Positions 1 through 8,591 of a stretch of 64,000 nucleotides of DNA are shown piece after piece. This DNA is from Lachnospiraceae bacterium (GTDB taxonomy: Bacteria; Bacillota; Clostridia; Lachnospirales; Lachnospiraceae), in assembly GCA_028693165.1 (NCBI GenBank), contig JAQUVX010000016.1:31146-95145 (forward strand), in the 5' to 3' direction. The first letter of the stretch is position 1; every line of letters begins with the position of its first letter. The notes under the pieces were generated by a model. It was not told the DNA's origin, ran no database searches, and was given only the letters and a program-made list of their open reading frames with translations. A program made the position numbers and the translations under genes.

Positions 1-1
1 C

Positions 2-736
2 AGCGGAAATGTCCAGTATCTGCTGGACGGTCAATGCTATCAGCTTCAAAAAGGCGATATGATCCTCATTCCCCCCGGACTCGCTCACCGTCCTGTTTTT
101 TCCGAAGAACTGACTGAGCCTTACAGACGTATTGCTGTCTGGATCAACGCGGATTTCTGGGAGCTTGTTGTTTCAAAATATCCCGACATGGAATTTGCCT
201 TTGGAGAATGCCGCCGCTTAAACCGCTATCTTCTGCGCACTCCCAGCGCCACATGGTCGGGACTTTATACTGCTTTCAAAGCTGTTTTGCGGGAATTCCA
301 TGAAAAGAAACTGAACTGGGAGCTTTGTATGTCGACGGGAACCCTCACCCTTATGGCTCATATCTGCCGTACTTATTATTTTTTAAATGCCGCTCAGCCT
401 ATCAGCGGAAATGACGACCTATTCTCGTCTGTTTTTGAATATATCAACACACACTTTACCGAAAAGCTCAGTCTGGACTTGATTTCCGCACATTTTTTAG
501 TGAGCAAATCCACTATTTCACATCTGTTTCAGGAAAAAATGGGGGTCTCCTTCTATCACTGCGTAACCCAGCGCCGCCTTATCGGCGCTAAAAACAGTAT
601 GCTGTCCGGCACCCCTATACAGAAGGTATGGGAGCTTTACGGTTTCGGTGACTACTCCCTTTTTTACCGTGCCTTCAAAAAAGAATACGGTATTTCGCCA
701 CGTGAATTTTTGAAAAAAAACGTCTCAAGGCACTGA
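2..736 (+). CDS. AraC-family transcriptional regulator, 5' end missing
   Basis: The reading frame is open from the first bases of the window, so the start lies outside; the ATG at 59 is internal. The visible N-terminal part (ending near 'LQKGDMILIPPG') looks like a cupin sensor domain of the AraC type. The last ~100 residues hold the two helix-turn-helix motifs of AraC/XylS regulators: 'LDLISAHFLVSKSTISHLFQEKMG' spans the first, and 'VWELYGFGDYSLFYRAFKKEYG' with the 'ISPREF' ending the second. Such proteins usually sense a small metabolite, often a sugar, and activate a nearby operon; the target would be upstream, outside the window. The downstream neighbour is convergent and separated by a hairpin. 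Confident for the family, none for the ligand. Confidence 0.9.
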   Translation, partial: SGNVQYLLDGQCYQLQKGDMILIPPGLAHRPVFSEELTEPYRRIAVWINADFWELVVSKYPDMEFAFGECRRLNRYLLRTPSATWSGLYTAFKAVLREFHEKKLNWELCMSTGTLTLMAHICRTYYFLNAAQPISGNDDLFSSVFEYINTHFTEKLSLDLISAHFLVSKSTISHLFQEKMGVSFYHCVTQRRLIGAKNSMLSGTPIQKVWELYGFGDYSLFYRAFKKEYGISPREFLKKNVSRH

Positions 737-811
737 TTTTTACTCTGCAATAGTGGTTTGGATTCTTCTCTTATAGCCGGCTGAGTATTTTTGTATTTCT
801 TTGTCAAAAAA

Positions 812-876
812 TAAATGCGGATCTAAAAAGAGACAACCGATTTTCGTGTCTGCTGTCTCTTTTCATATCCGCATTT
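812..876. terminator. Long bidirectional hairpin between convergent genes
   Basis: Two nested stems: 813-822 pairs with 866-875, and AAAAGAGACA at 825-834 pairs with TGTCTCTTTT at 854-863. It sits between the convergent AraC gene and GH25 gene and probably stops transcription from both sides. The T-tracts are short, so strength is unknown. Confidence 0.7.
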
Positions 877-894
877 ACTAACCTCTTAACCGCC

Positions 895-1839
895 CTACTG
901 CACCCATCTCCCCATCTCATCAAACTCATACGAAACACCATCCACCACGCAGGTCTCAGCCGCCGCCATCACGCCATCCGCCTTCAGATAGTACCACACA
1001 TCCTCCTGCTGCAGCCACCCCGTCTGTTTCTGATAATTCACATAATAATAGGACTGGTCATTGATCCTTCTCCACCCCGTTCCCGGAAACAAGCCGCTGT
1101 AATCCACAAACGCGATCTCGATGCATACCTCGCCCGGAATACCCGCCACCGTTCCCGCATCCGTATACTGCCAGATCGTCCGGTTCTGATAAGCATTCAC
1201 CGAAGTCTCATACCGCGAATACCAGATATCATAAGGAATCTGCGCCGTATCCATATGCCGCGTCAGCCATTCATGGTTCGCATAGACGATCGGCCGATAT
1301 CCCGCATCCGCGATGACCTGACAAAACGCATTCACCTGATTTGTAATGTCCTGCCGCGTCCTCCCGATGTCCAGCAGATGCTGCGACTCCACATCATACG
1401 CCACCGGATACGAAACCGGATAGTCCTTAATCTGATCCAGCACGAAACGAGCCTCCGCCCGCGCCATCTCCTCATCCACCGCCTGCGTGTAGAAAAATAC
1501 CCCCGTGCGGATTCCACTTGCCGCCGCACCGTTCATATTCTCCGCAAAGTATGGGTCCAGATCATTCAGATACCCCAGCCGTACCATGGCAAACGTCACC
1601 CCGTCCGAAGCCGCCTGTCCCCAGTCAATCGCGCCTGCCCGGTTCTGGTACTTCGACACCGTCACCCCCTTCGCCAGAGCCCCCTCAATCGCCGTCCCAT
1701 TCGCCCGAACAAACTGCCCGTCCTGCACCCTCAACTCCTCCGCCAACTTCGCCTGCACCACAATCCCCGAAGCACAAGTCAGCAGCATCCCCGCCACCAA
1801 CACCATCACAATCCGCCGCCCAAATCCTCTTATCCTCAT
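895..1839 (-). CDS. Secreted GH25 lysozyme with C-terminal wall-binding repeats
   Basis: Glycoside hydrolase family 25 (muramidase) would cleave the beta-1,4 bond between MurNAc and GlcNAc outside the cell. Residues 1-30 form a signal peptide or N-terminal anchor (RIRGFGRR, then a hydrophobic stretch to about 30). The GH25 barrel covers about 55-250, with the DxE pair at D149 and E151 ('YPVAYDVESQ'). The tail 255-314 contains Trp/Tyr/Gly-rich units ('GWLQQEDVWYYLKADG') like choline/cell-wall-binding repeats. Oddity: the family usually has Asp in a GIDVS-like motif near the N-terminus; here residues 58-62 read GVTVS, with Thr60 in that place. The gene stands alone between the convergent AraC gene and a large palindrome. 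Family sure; activity less so. Confidence 0.92.
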   Translation of the reverse strand: MRIRGFGRRIVMVLVAGMLLTCASGIVVQAKLAEELRVQDGQFVRANGTAIEGALAKGVTVSKYQNRAGAIDWGQAASDGVTFAMVRLGYLNDLDPYFAENMNGAAASGIRTGVFFYTQAVDEEMARAEARFVLDQIKDYPVSYPVAYDVESQHLLDIGRTRQDITNQVNAFCQVIADAGYRPIVYANHEWLTRHMDTAQIPYDIWYSRYETSVNAYQNRTIWQYTDAGTVAGIPGEVCIEIAFVDYSGLFPGTGWRRINDQSYYYVNYQKQTGWLQQEDVWYYLKADGVMAAAETCVVDGVSYEFDEMGRWVQ

Positions 1840-1931
1840 TCCATCTCACTCCTCACCAGTCAATTTCCCGCCGCCCCGCTCTTTCTCTTTCTCTTTCTCT
1901 TCCATTCTACCAAGATTATGCCAGTTCCCCA

Positions 1932-2069
1932 GCCCTGTCCGCCGCTGTCTCACAGTAAGGGACGTTTTCGCCGCCGGTACTTAGGCGATGTCCTTTATCG
2001 CCTTACGTACCGCTGCGCCGAAACCCAAGCGCAAGCGGTCCCTGTATGTGAGACAGCGGCGGACAGGGC
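1932..2069. repeat. 138-bp palindromic element with 23-bp perfect inverted arms
   Basis: Positions 1932-1954 are an exact reverse complement of 2047-2069 (GC-rich, beginning GCCCTGTCC and ending TCTCACA). Inside lies a second imperfect hairpin: 1976-1989 (GGTACTTAGGCGAT) against 1997-2011 (ATCGCCTTACGTACC), and a third possible pairing AGGGAC (1958-1963) with GGTCCCT (2037-2043). No T-run follows either side, so it is not an ordinary intrinsic terminator. It fills the gap between the end of metH and the start of the lysozyme gene. It could be a miniature inverted-repeat element, a REP-like repeat or a structured RNA; the sequence alone does not decide. Confidence 0.75.
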
Positions 2070-2091
2070 GTGCACTCGCCATAACCTTACA

Positions 2092-4566
2092 TCACCCAAA
2101 CACAATCTCCGCATACCCCACCGAACTCATCGCATCCCGACAATACCGATCCGCCCCCATCGTATCCGCATACTCCTGCGTCAGCACCGCTCCCCCGACC
2201 ATCACCTTCGCCCATGGAGCCCTCTCCCGAAGCCCCTTAATCGTCTCCTCCATGCTAGGCACCGTCGTCGTCATCAGCGCACTCAATCCCACCAGCTTCA
2301 CCTGGCGTTCCACCGCCACTTCCACGATCCTCTCCGGCGGCACATCCCTGCCAAGATCAATCACATCATAACTGTAATTCTCCAGCAAAACCTTCACAAT
2401 ATTCTTCCCAATATCGTGAATATCCCCCTTCACCGTAGCCAGAATGATTGTGCCCTTCTTCTCCTGCTTCTGCCCGCTCGCCGCCATCTTGTCCTTGATG
2501 ATCTCAAATGCTGCCTTAGCCGCCTCCGCACTCATCAAAAGCTGCGGCAGGAATAACGTTCCCTTTTCAAATCCCTGCCCCACATAATCCAGCGCCGGAA
2601 TCATCTCTTCATTGATGATAGCAAGCGCATCCTTCGTCTCCAAAAGTTCCCGCACCGACGCTGCCGCCTGTTCCTTCAGTCCCTTCACGATACTGTTTCC
2701 CAGAACCGAGTTCACACCCGTCATTCCAGCACTCCCCGCATCCCCGGCACTCCCCGCACCTGAACCGGCACCGGCACCTAAACCAACACCGGCACCGACA
2801 CCTCTCACCACCGCCGACTGCCCGCTTCCAGCCGAAGTCTGTCCGCCATACACCTGAATATAATCCCCGCACTGCGGATCCAGATTCATCAGCGCCCGGA
2901 AGCTGTAGTAGGAGCGCATCATCGCCTCCGAATTCGGATTGATGATCGCCGCACTCAGCCCGCTCTGCATCGCCATGGTGAAAAATGCCGCATTGATATT
3001 CTCACGAAGCGGCAGTCCAAACGAGATGTTGGACACGCCGAGAATCGTCTTGCCATGCAGTTCATCCCGCACACGCCGCAGCGTCTCCAGTGTCGTGATC
3101 GCCCCCTGGCTGTCCGAACTGACCGTCAGGCACAGCGCATCAATCAGAAGATCCTCCGGTGCGATTCCGTACTCCGCCGCGGTCCGATAAAGCTTCTTTG
3201 CAACCTCGATTCTGCCCTCAGCCGTCTCCGGAATTCCGCTTTCATCCAGCGCCAGCGCCACCACCACACCGCCGTATTTCTTTACCAGCGGAAAGATCTG
3301 GTGCATGGACTCCGCCTTGCCGTTTACCGAATTGATCAATGGCTTGCCGTTGTAGATACGCATTGCAGCCTCCATCGCCTTCGCGTCGGAGGTGTCAAGC
3401 TGCAGCGGCAGATCGATGATGCTCTGCAATTCCTGCACCACTTCAACCATCATGGCCGGCTCATCGATCTCCGGCAGCCCCACATTCACATCAAGAATAT
3501 GTGCGCCGTGATCCTGCTGATTCACGCCTTCCCGCAGGATATATTCCAGATTATGATCCCGCAGCGCCTGCTTGAACTTCGATTTTCCGGTCGGGTTGAT
3601 CCGCTCTCCGATAAGGACCGGTGAAACACCGATCTCCACCGCCTGCGCAAACGACGAAACCACTGCGCGATGTTTGGGTTCGATCGGCACAGGTGTCATA
3701 TCCCGGCAAAGTTCCACCGTCTTTTTAATATGCTCCGGTGTCGTTCCGCAGCATCCGCCCACAACCCGCGCGCCCATGGCCGTAATCTCCGCCATGACCT
3801 GCGCAAACGTATCCGCATCAATATCGTACACCGTCCTGCCCTGTTCACTGCGCGGCAGTCCCGCATTGGGGTTGACGATCACGGGAACGGAGGACACCCG
3901 CAGAACCTCCTTGAGAATCCCCTTCATCTGAACCGGTCCCAGCCCACAGTTCATGCCAAGCGCATCCACACGCAGACCTTCCAGCATCGCAACGATGGAC
4001 GCCGGATTGCCTCCCGTCAGCAGCTTGCCCCGCTCGTCAAAGGTCACCGTCACAAACACCGGCAGCCCGCTGTGTTCCTTGGCCGCAAGCACCGCCGCCT
4101 TCGTCTCATAGCTGTCGCTCATCGTCTCAATCAAAATCAGATCCGCACCCTCCCGGGTACCGATCTCCACCACCTGTCCAAACAGCTCACAGGCATCCTC
4201 AAACGCCAGATCTCCCATCGGCTTTAAAAGCTTTCCGGTCGGTCCGATATCCAGCGCCACAAACGCCTGCTTTCCGCTCAGCCGAACCGCCTCTTTTGCA
4301 TTCCGAACCGCCGCAGAAACGACCTGCTCCAGCTGATATTCCGTGTGTTCATTATATTTCAGCGCATCCACACCAAAGGTATTGGTCTTGACAATGTCCG
4401 CTCCGGCTTCCAGATAATTCCGGTGAATCTGAACCACCACCTCCGGATGACTCACATTCCAGTTGCCCGGAAACTCTCCCGGCTTCAGCCCCTGCTCCTG
4501 AAGAAGGCTTCCCATGCCGCCGTCAAAAAACACGATGCGATTTTGTATTTCCTGCAATATATTCAT
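2092..4566 (-). CDS. metH: B12-dependent methionine synthase, catalytic and cobalamin modules
   Basis: Transfers the methyl group of 5-methyl-THF through cob(I)alamin to homocysteine, giving methionine. About 824 residues from the ATG at 4566, chosen because AGGAG lies just upstream; an earlier in-frame start would overlap the preceding gene. Homocysteine domain: residues 1-290 with zinc ligands C207 ('GMNCGLG'), C272 and C273 ('GGCCGTTP'). Pterin domain about 310-570 ('GERINPTGKSKFKQAL'). Cobalamin domain from about 625, with the DxHxxG motif 'GDIHDIGKN' and axial His717. The C-terminal SAM reactivation domain of the E. coli enzyme is absent and is supplied by the gene directly upstream, as in other Clostridia. 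Unusual: residues ~573-624 are a Gly/Ala/Ser-rich linker between the pterin and B12 modules. Confidence 0.96.
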   Translation of the reverse strand: MNILQEIQNRIVFFDGGMGSLLQEQGLKPGEFPGNWNVSHPEVVVQIHRNYLEAGADIVKTNTFGVDALKYNEHTEYQLEQVVSAAVRNAKEAVRLSGKQAFVALDIGPTGKLLKPMGDLAFEDACELFGQVVEIGTREGADLILIETMSDSYETKAAVLAAKEHSGLPVFVTVTFDERGKLLTGGNPASIVAMLEGLRVDALGMNCGLGPVQMKGILKEVLRVSSVPVIVNPNAGLPRSEQGRTVYDIDADTFAQVMAEITAMGARVVGGCCGTTPEHIKKTVELCRDMTPVPIEPKHRAVVSSFAQAVEIGVSPVLIGERINPTGKSKFKQALRDHNLEYILREGVNQQDHGAHILDVNVGLPEIDEPAMMVEVVQELQSIIDLPLQLDTSDAKAMEAAMRIYNGKPLINSVNGKAESMHQIFPLVKKYGGVVVALALDESGIPETAEGRIEVAKKLYRTAAEYGIAPEDLLIDALCLTVSSDSQGAITTLETLRRVRDELHGKTILGVSNISFGLPLRENINAAFFTMAMQSGLSAAIINPNSEAMMRSYYSFRALMNLDPQCGDYIQVYGGQTSAGSGQSAVVRGVGAGVGLGAGAGSGAGSAGDAGSAGMTGVNSVLGNSIVKGLKEQAAASVRELLETKDALAIINEEMIPALDYVGQGFEKGTLFLPQLLMSAEAAKAAFEIIKDKMAASGQKQEKKGTIILATVKGDIHDIGKNIVKVLLENYSYDVIDLGRDVPPERIVEVAVERQVKLVGLSALMTTTVPSMEETIKGLRERAPWAKVMVGGAVLTQEYADTMGADRYCRDAMSSVGYAEIVFG

Positions 4567-4595
4567 AAGATCTCCTAGTACGATTCCAGTTTTCT

Positions 4596-5249
4596 TTAAC
4601 GCCGATACAGACAATCTTTTTTGCCGCAGACCTCACAGCCCTGTACGCTGCAGTTGCGCGGCAGCCGACTCGCTCCGATCACCGCCGTCACGGATTTGGA
4701 CGGCATCATCAAAAGACTGTCCGTCAAGGTCACACCGATCCGTTTCCCCAGCTCCAATGCCGGCACCAGCTGTCTCTGACACTCCAGCGGAAAATCTCCG
4801 TATCCGGGACTGAACCGCGGGCGCAGATACCAGCCAAGCTCCTTATAAAATGCCTTCAGTGCTTCATTCTTCTCATCACAGAAAGTCTCCAGCATCGCCA
4901 CCGATGCCGCCTGCATGACCACGGCCTTGCTCATCTGAAGCACGCTGTAGCGGTGCAGCAATACATCCACCTGACTGCCCAGGGTCGCCCCAAACAGGAT
5001 GACCTTCTCGCAGTCCTTCAGATTCCGTTCCAGACTGCGGCTTGTCGTCTTCAGGCAGTCCATATCCAGCACACCGTCCTGCACGGTCAGCGGATATTCC
5101 CGCCAGTATGCTTTCGGGACAGCCGCCCGTTCCAGTTCCCGCTCCGTCTCCGCGATCAGTGCCTCTACATTCTCCGGCACTTCCTGCCCGCGATGCCCCA
5201 GATAGCGGAGGATTTCCCGCTCATTCCATTTAAACGCTCCGGTATCCAC
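4596..5249 (-). CDS. Methionine synthase activation-domain protein (SAM-dependent reactivation)
   Basis: A 217-residue stand-alone form of the MetH activation domain, which reductively remethylates oxidised cob(II)alamin using SAM. The C-terminal 'RFSPGYGDFPLECQRQL' segment carries the RxxPGY motif typical of this domain (SAM binding). The C-terminus has a Cys cluster ('CSVQGCEVCGKKDCLYRR'), as seen in Firmicute stand-alone versions. The start is GTG at 5249, preceded by AAGGAG. The stop lies 29 bp before the metH start and 12 bp separate it from metF, so the three form one operon. Function is inferred from the domain and from its absence in the neighbouring MetH. Confidence 0.93.
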   Translation of the reverse strand: MDTGAFKWNEREILRYLGHRGQEVPENVEALIAETERELERAAVPKAYWREYPLTVQDGVLDMDCLKTTSRSLERNLKDCEKVILFGATLGSQVDVLLHRYSVLQMSKAVVMQAASVAMLETFCDEKNEALKAFYKELGWYLRPRFSPGYGDFPLECQRQLVPALELGKRIGVTLTDSLLMMPSKSVTAVIGASRLPRNCSVQGCEVCGKKDCLYRR

Positions 5250-5261
5250 CCTGCTCTCCTT

Positions 5262-6119
5262 CTACTTCAAAATCTCGGACAGATTTGCCTGAATCTGTGC
5301 CGCCACATCCGGCTTGTTCATGGAATACACATGGATTCCATTGACCCGGTTGGCAATCAGATCGATGATCTGCTCCGTCGCATAGGCGATTCCCGCCTGC
5401 TTCATGGCTGCCGGATTGTCTCCAAAACGATCCACAATGGCCTTGAAGCGAATCGGCAGATACGTCCCGGACATGGAACAGATCCGGCTGATCTGACTGG
5501 CGCTGGTCACGGGCATGATTCCGGCAATGACCGGAACCGTGATCCCCTGCTCCCGCACGCGGTACAGGTAATTATATAAAATATTATTGTCAAAAAACAT
5601 CTGTGTGGTCACAAAATCACATCCGGCTTCCACCTTCTCCTTCAGATGCTGGATGTCCACCGTCTTATTCGCGGACTCCACATGTCCCTCCGGATAGCAG
5701 GCCGCTCCAATGCAGAAATCCCCGGCTGATTTGATCTCCGCGATCAGCTCCGACGCATAGCGGTAATCCTTCTCCACCTTGCCGTCCTTCGGGATATCGC
5801 CGCGCAGCGCCAGCACATTTTCAATATTGTGCGCCTTTAATTCCTGCAAAACGGAATGAACCTTCGCGCGTGTCGAGGAGACGCAGGTCAGATGGGCCAG
5901 CGGTGTCACACCCTGTTCCTTGACCGAATGGGCAATGTCGACCGTATACTGGCTGGTACCGCCGCCCGCACCGTAGGTCACACTCATAAAGGACGGTTTT
6001 AATCTCGCGATCTCCAGCGCCGCCGCCTCCACAGATTCGAATTTATCTTCTGTCTTTGGGGGAAACACTTCAAACGAAAGTGTCGGTTCTCCCTTTGCTA
6101 AAATGTCTTTGATCTTCAT
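5262..6119 (-). CDS. metF: 5,10-methylenetetrahydrofolate reductase
   Basis: FAD-dependent reduction of methylene-THF to 5-methyl-THF, the methyl donor for the MetH encoded two genes downstream. The 285-residue length and a single TIM-barrel domain fit the bacterial family: 'LSFEVFPPKTEDK' at the N-terminus holds the catalytic Glu, followed by 'FMSVTYGAGGG' and 'CDFVTTQMFFDN' (substrate/FAD region). First gene of the metF-activation-metH set; it lies 33 bp after a zinc-ribbon membrane protein gene and may share its promoter. No SAM riboswitch can fit in that 33-bp gap, so regulation, if any, would come from further upstream. Confidence 0.97.
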   Translation of the reverse strand: MKIKDILAKGEPTLSFEVFPPKTEDKFESVEAAALEIARLKPSFMSVTYGAGGGTSQYTVDIAHSVKEQGVTPLAHLTCVSSTRAKVHSVLQELKAHNIENVLALRGDIPKDGKVEKDYRYASELIAEIKSAGDFCIGAACYPEGHVESANKTVDIQHLKEKVEAGCDFVTTQMFFDNNILYNYLYRVREQGITVPVIAGIMPVTSASQISRICSMSGTYLPIRFKAIVDRFGDNPAAMKQAGIAYATEQIIDLIANRVNGIHVYSMNKPDVAAQIQANLSEILK

Positions 6120-6152
6120 CGTCTTGCTCCTCTTTTGTCATTCTGTTCCGTC

Positions 6153-7298
6153 TTATTCCTCCTGATACACCGGAGAAATGGTGATCGAATAGCTGTTATC
6201 ATAACACACACCCTCCACCATCATCAAGCCTTTCTTAAGCTGATAACCATTTTCCTGTTCGACGGCCCTGGACAGCTCCTGACGCACCTGATCGGCGCAC
6301 GACTCCCCGGCACTCAGCCCGCCTTTCTCCTCCATCAGTTCCAGCACCGCCCCGGTTACCTCCGCCAGCGTCGCAGGATCTTCCACCGTAATGGAGATGG
6401 AGTGCACTTCCTCCGTCGCCGTATCATAATCCAGCTCCGCGTACTGATAGCCATTCTTCGGTCCATTCGCCAGATCATAGTTAATCCAGGTCGCAAACCA
6501 GGAGGTTCCATCCCCATACGTTTCATTCATCGAATAACGTTCTGATGCCTTGACCTCCAGGCCATGCGCCAGAAGCACTTCTTTCATCGGTTCCTCCAGC
6601 TCTCTGCCGTTCAGCGGAAAGTGCGCACAGTCCGTGCAGGCGATTCCGCCTTCTTTCGCCTCCGCATCCGTGAGTTCTGTGAACCCGTTTTCGCCATACT
6701 CCTCTTCTGCGGAAAAATTGCCCAGATCAATATCGTACTCATTTTCCGGAATCTCAGACATTAGTTTATATGCGGCATTCGTCACATAGGCAGAGCAGGC
6801 ATCAAGCAGCTTCACGGTCACAAAAATGACCAGAATGATCAATCCGACCTTATTCTTCCCGGATCTCTCGCGGGGCAGCCTTCCCAGAGTCCAGTTGGCC
6901 ACCGGCTTTGCTGCATTCCTCGCCTCCGTCGCTGCGGCAGACGTTGCAGCCTGCGCGCGGTCATGCTCCGCCGCCGCCGCGGAACCGGCTGCCTTGCTGC
7001 CTCTATAGTCATTTCGCGGCACCCAGGCCGTCTGCGTCTGCTGCGTCCGTGAGCTTCCGCTTCCCGCCGGCTGTGCCGGATTTTGTCCCTGCATCGCCCG
7101 GCGTTTCCATGCCGCATCATTATCCTGATTCTGCTGAGAATTGTGATAGCTGCAGTCTTTCTCCGCCGCTGCATGCTGTTCATTCAGATAATATGTAACG
7201 TCCCTGACATACGGGTGCTTGACCCATTGTTTACAGGTCTTGCAGTAATGTGCCGAGTTCATGACCTGGTCACAGGTGGGACAGATTCTTCGTATCAT
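6153..7298 (-). CDS. Zinc-ribbon membrane protein of unknown function
   Basis: 381 residues. The N-terminus holds a zinc ribbon with CPTC (6-9) and CKTC (19-22). Residues about 45-145 are low-complexity and Gln/Ala/Arg-rich, without clear structure. One transmembrane segment (~151-172, 'VGLIILVIFVTVKLLDA') would place the ribbon in the cytoplasm and residues ~175-381 outside. The outer part is acidic at first ('NEYDIDLGNFSAEEEYGENG') and shows no motif I recognise. It precedes metF by 33 bp, so co-transcription is possible, but nothing in the protein links it to methionine synthesis. I do not assign a function. Confidence 0.75.
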   Translation of the reverse strand: MIRRICPTCDQVMNSAHYCKTCKQWVKHPYVRDVTYYLNEQHAAAEKDCSYHNSQQNQDNDAAWKRRAMQGQNPAQPAGSGSSRTQQTQTAWVPRNDYRGSKAAGSAAAAEHDRAQAATSAAATEARNAAKPVANWTLGRLPRERSGKNKVGLIILVIFVTVKLLDACSAYVTNAAYKLMSEIPENEYDIDLGNFSAEEEYGENGFTELTDAEAKEGGIACTDCAHFPLNGRELEEPMKEVLLAHGLEVKASERYSMNETYGDGTSWFATWINYDLANGPKNGYQYAELDYDTATEEVHSISITVEDPATLAEVTGAVLELMEEKGGLSAGESCADQVRQELSRAVEQENGYQLKKGLMMVEGVCYDNSYSITISPVYQEE

Positions 7299-7343
7299 AC
7301 AGGTACCCCCTTTATTTCCTTCTATTTTGTCAATTGTTCAATA

Positions 7344-7357
7344 GGTACATTGTACCA
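7344..7357 (-). promoter_or_regulatory. Probable promoter of the zinc-ribbon/metF/metH genes, overlapped by a palindrome
   Basis: On the minus strand TGG-TACAAT (7349-7357) is an extended -10 element; the -35 is poor (TGGAAA, 17 bp upstream). The -10 lies inside a perfect palindrome GGTAC-ATT-GTACC (7344-7356), which could be an operator. It sits 46 bp upstream of the gene start. Confidence 0.45.
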
Positions 7358-7429
7358 TACTTGCATTTCATTTTCCACGTTCCGATTCGTTATTTTTTTA
7401 ACATTGCAAAATTAATTTTATGCTTTTCC

Positions 7430-7457
7430 TTGCTTTTTCGGAAAATTATGGTAAGAT
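7430..7457 (+). promoter_or_regulatory. Probable promoter of the PTS-type membrane gene
   Basis: TTGCTT (7430-7435), 16 bp, TAAGAT (7452-7457), with TGG just before the -10 giving an extended -10. It lies about 80 bp upstream of the ATG at 7539, leaving room for a short leader. Confidence 0.5.
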
Positions 7458-7538
7458 ATTTCACAACTGCTTTGACCCGGGAAGTCAAATGTGTGCCTAT
7501 ATGTCCCACAATACCATAAATCACAAGGAGATTTTATT

Positions 7539-8561
7539 ATGGAACAGACAGGCGTAAAAGCATTTCTCAAACGCAAAAATATCAACATCACTGTCAAAAC
7601 GTATCTCATCGATGCCCTGGGAGCTATGGCCTTCGGCCTGTTCGCATCCCTCTTAATCGGCACCATCTTCGGAACACTCGGAGACAAAACCCACGTAGCC
7701 CTTTTCACAACCATAGCCGACTACTGTAAGACCGCCACCGGAGCCGCACTGGGTGTGTCCATCGCCCATGCACTGAATGCCCCGCAGTTGGTGCTGTTTT
7801 CTGCTGCCACCGTCGGTATCGCAGGCAATGCCCTCGGCGGACCGGTCGGCGCACTGGTCGCCACCATCGTTGCCACCGAGCTTGGTAAGCTGGTGTCCAA
7901 AGAGACCCGCGTTGACATCCTGGTCACCCCAGGCGTGACCATCATCGCCGGCGTCCTCATCGCCCAGTTCGTCGGCCCCGGTGTCTCTGCCTTCATGACT
8001 GCCTTCGGCAATCTGGTCAAGACTACCACCGAGATGCAGCCTTTCTTTATGGGAATGCTGGTGTCCGCACTGATCGGTGTCGCACTGACGCTTCCGATCA
8101 GCAGTGCGGCGATCTGCATCATGCTCAGTCTCGACGGACTGGCAGGCGGTGCCGCCACCGCAGGCTGCTGCGCCCAGATGATCGGGTTCGCTGTCTTAAG
8201 CTATCGCGAGAACGGTGTAGGCGGACTGCTCGCCCAGGGCCTCGGCACCTCCATGCTGCAAATGGGCAACATTGTACGCAATCCGCGTATCTGGATTGCC
8301 CCGACCCTCGCCTCCATGGTGACCGGCCCCGTTGCCACCTGCATCTTCCATATGGAAAATATCGCTGCCGGCTCCGGCATGGGCACCTGCGGTCTGGTCG
8401 GCCCCATCGGCGTCTACACCGCCATGGGCGGAGGCTCCAATATGTGGCTGGGAATTCTGCTGGTCTGCTTCCTGCTCCCGGCAATACTCACGTTTATTTT
8501 TGGAGAAGTGCTGAGAAAAATCGGATGGATTCAGATCGGAGATTTGAAATTGAATCTTTGA
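7539..8561 (+). CDS. PTS EIIC-type membrane transporter (PTS_EIIC_2-like), solitary
   Basis: About 340 residues from ATG 7539, preceded by AAGGAG; an earlier in-frame ATG at 7491 lacks a ribosome-binding site. The protein is strongly hydrophobic with ~8-10 predicted membrane segments and many Gly-rich turns ('GNALGGPVGALVATIVATELG', 'GSGMGTCGLVGPIGVY', 'MGGGSNMWLG'). This matches the PTS EIIC-like family found in Firmicutes. No EIIA or EIIB domain is fused or adjacent, so it either borrows them from elsewhere or transports by another mechanism; the substrate is unknown. It is monocistronic, with its own promoter and a strong terminator at 8592. Confidence 0.8.
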   Translation: MEQTGVKAFLKRKNINITVKTYLIDALGAMAFGLFASLLIGTIFGTLGDKTHVALFTTIADYCKTATGAALGVSIAHALNAPQLVLFSAATVGIAGNALGGPVGALVATIVATELGKLVSKETRVDILVTPGVTIIAGVLIAQFVGPGVSAFMTAFGNLVKTTTEMQPFFMGMLVSALIGVALTLPISSAAICIMLSLDGLAGGAATAGCCAQMIGFAVLSYRENGVGGLLAQGLGTSMLQMGNIVRNPRIWIAPTLASMVTGPVATCIFHMENIAAGSGMGTCGLVGPIGVYTAMGGGSNMWLGILLVCFLLPAILTFIFGEVLRKIGWIQIGDLKLNL

Positions 8562-8591
8562 TTTCTGATTTATTTACATCGAATCGGGCAT

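Noticed and set aside
1255-2556. 433-residue open frame on the plus strand across GH25 and metH
   Set aside because: Composition is rich in His/Arg/Pro with no domain, as expected for the antisense of GC-rich coding frames; both overlapped genes are well supported.
6120-6152. SAM riboswitch before metF
   Set aside because: The gap is 33 bp, too short for any known SAM riboswitch.
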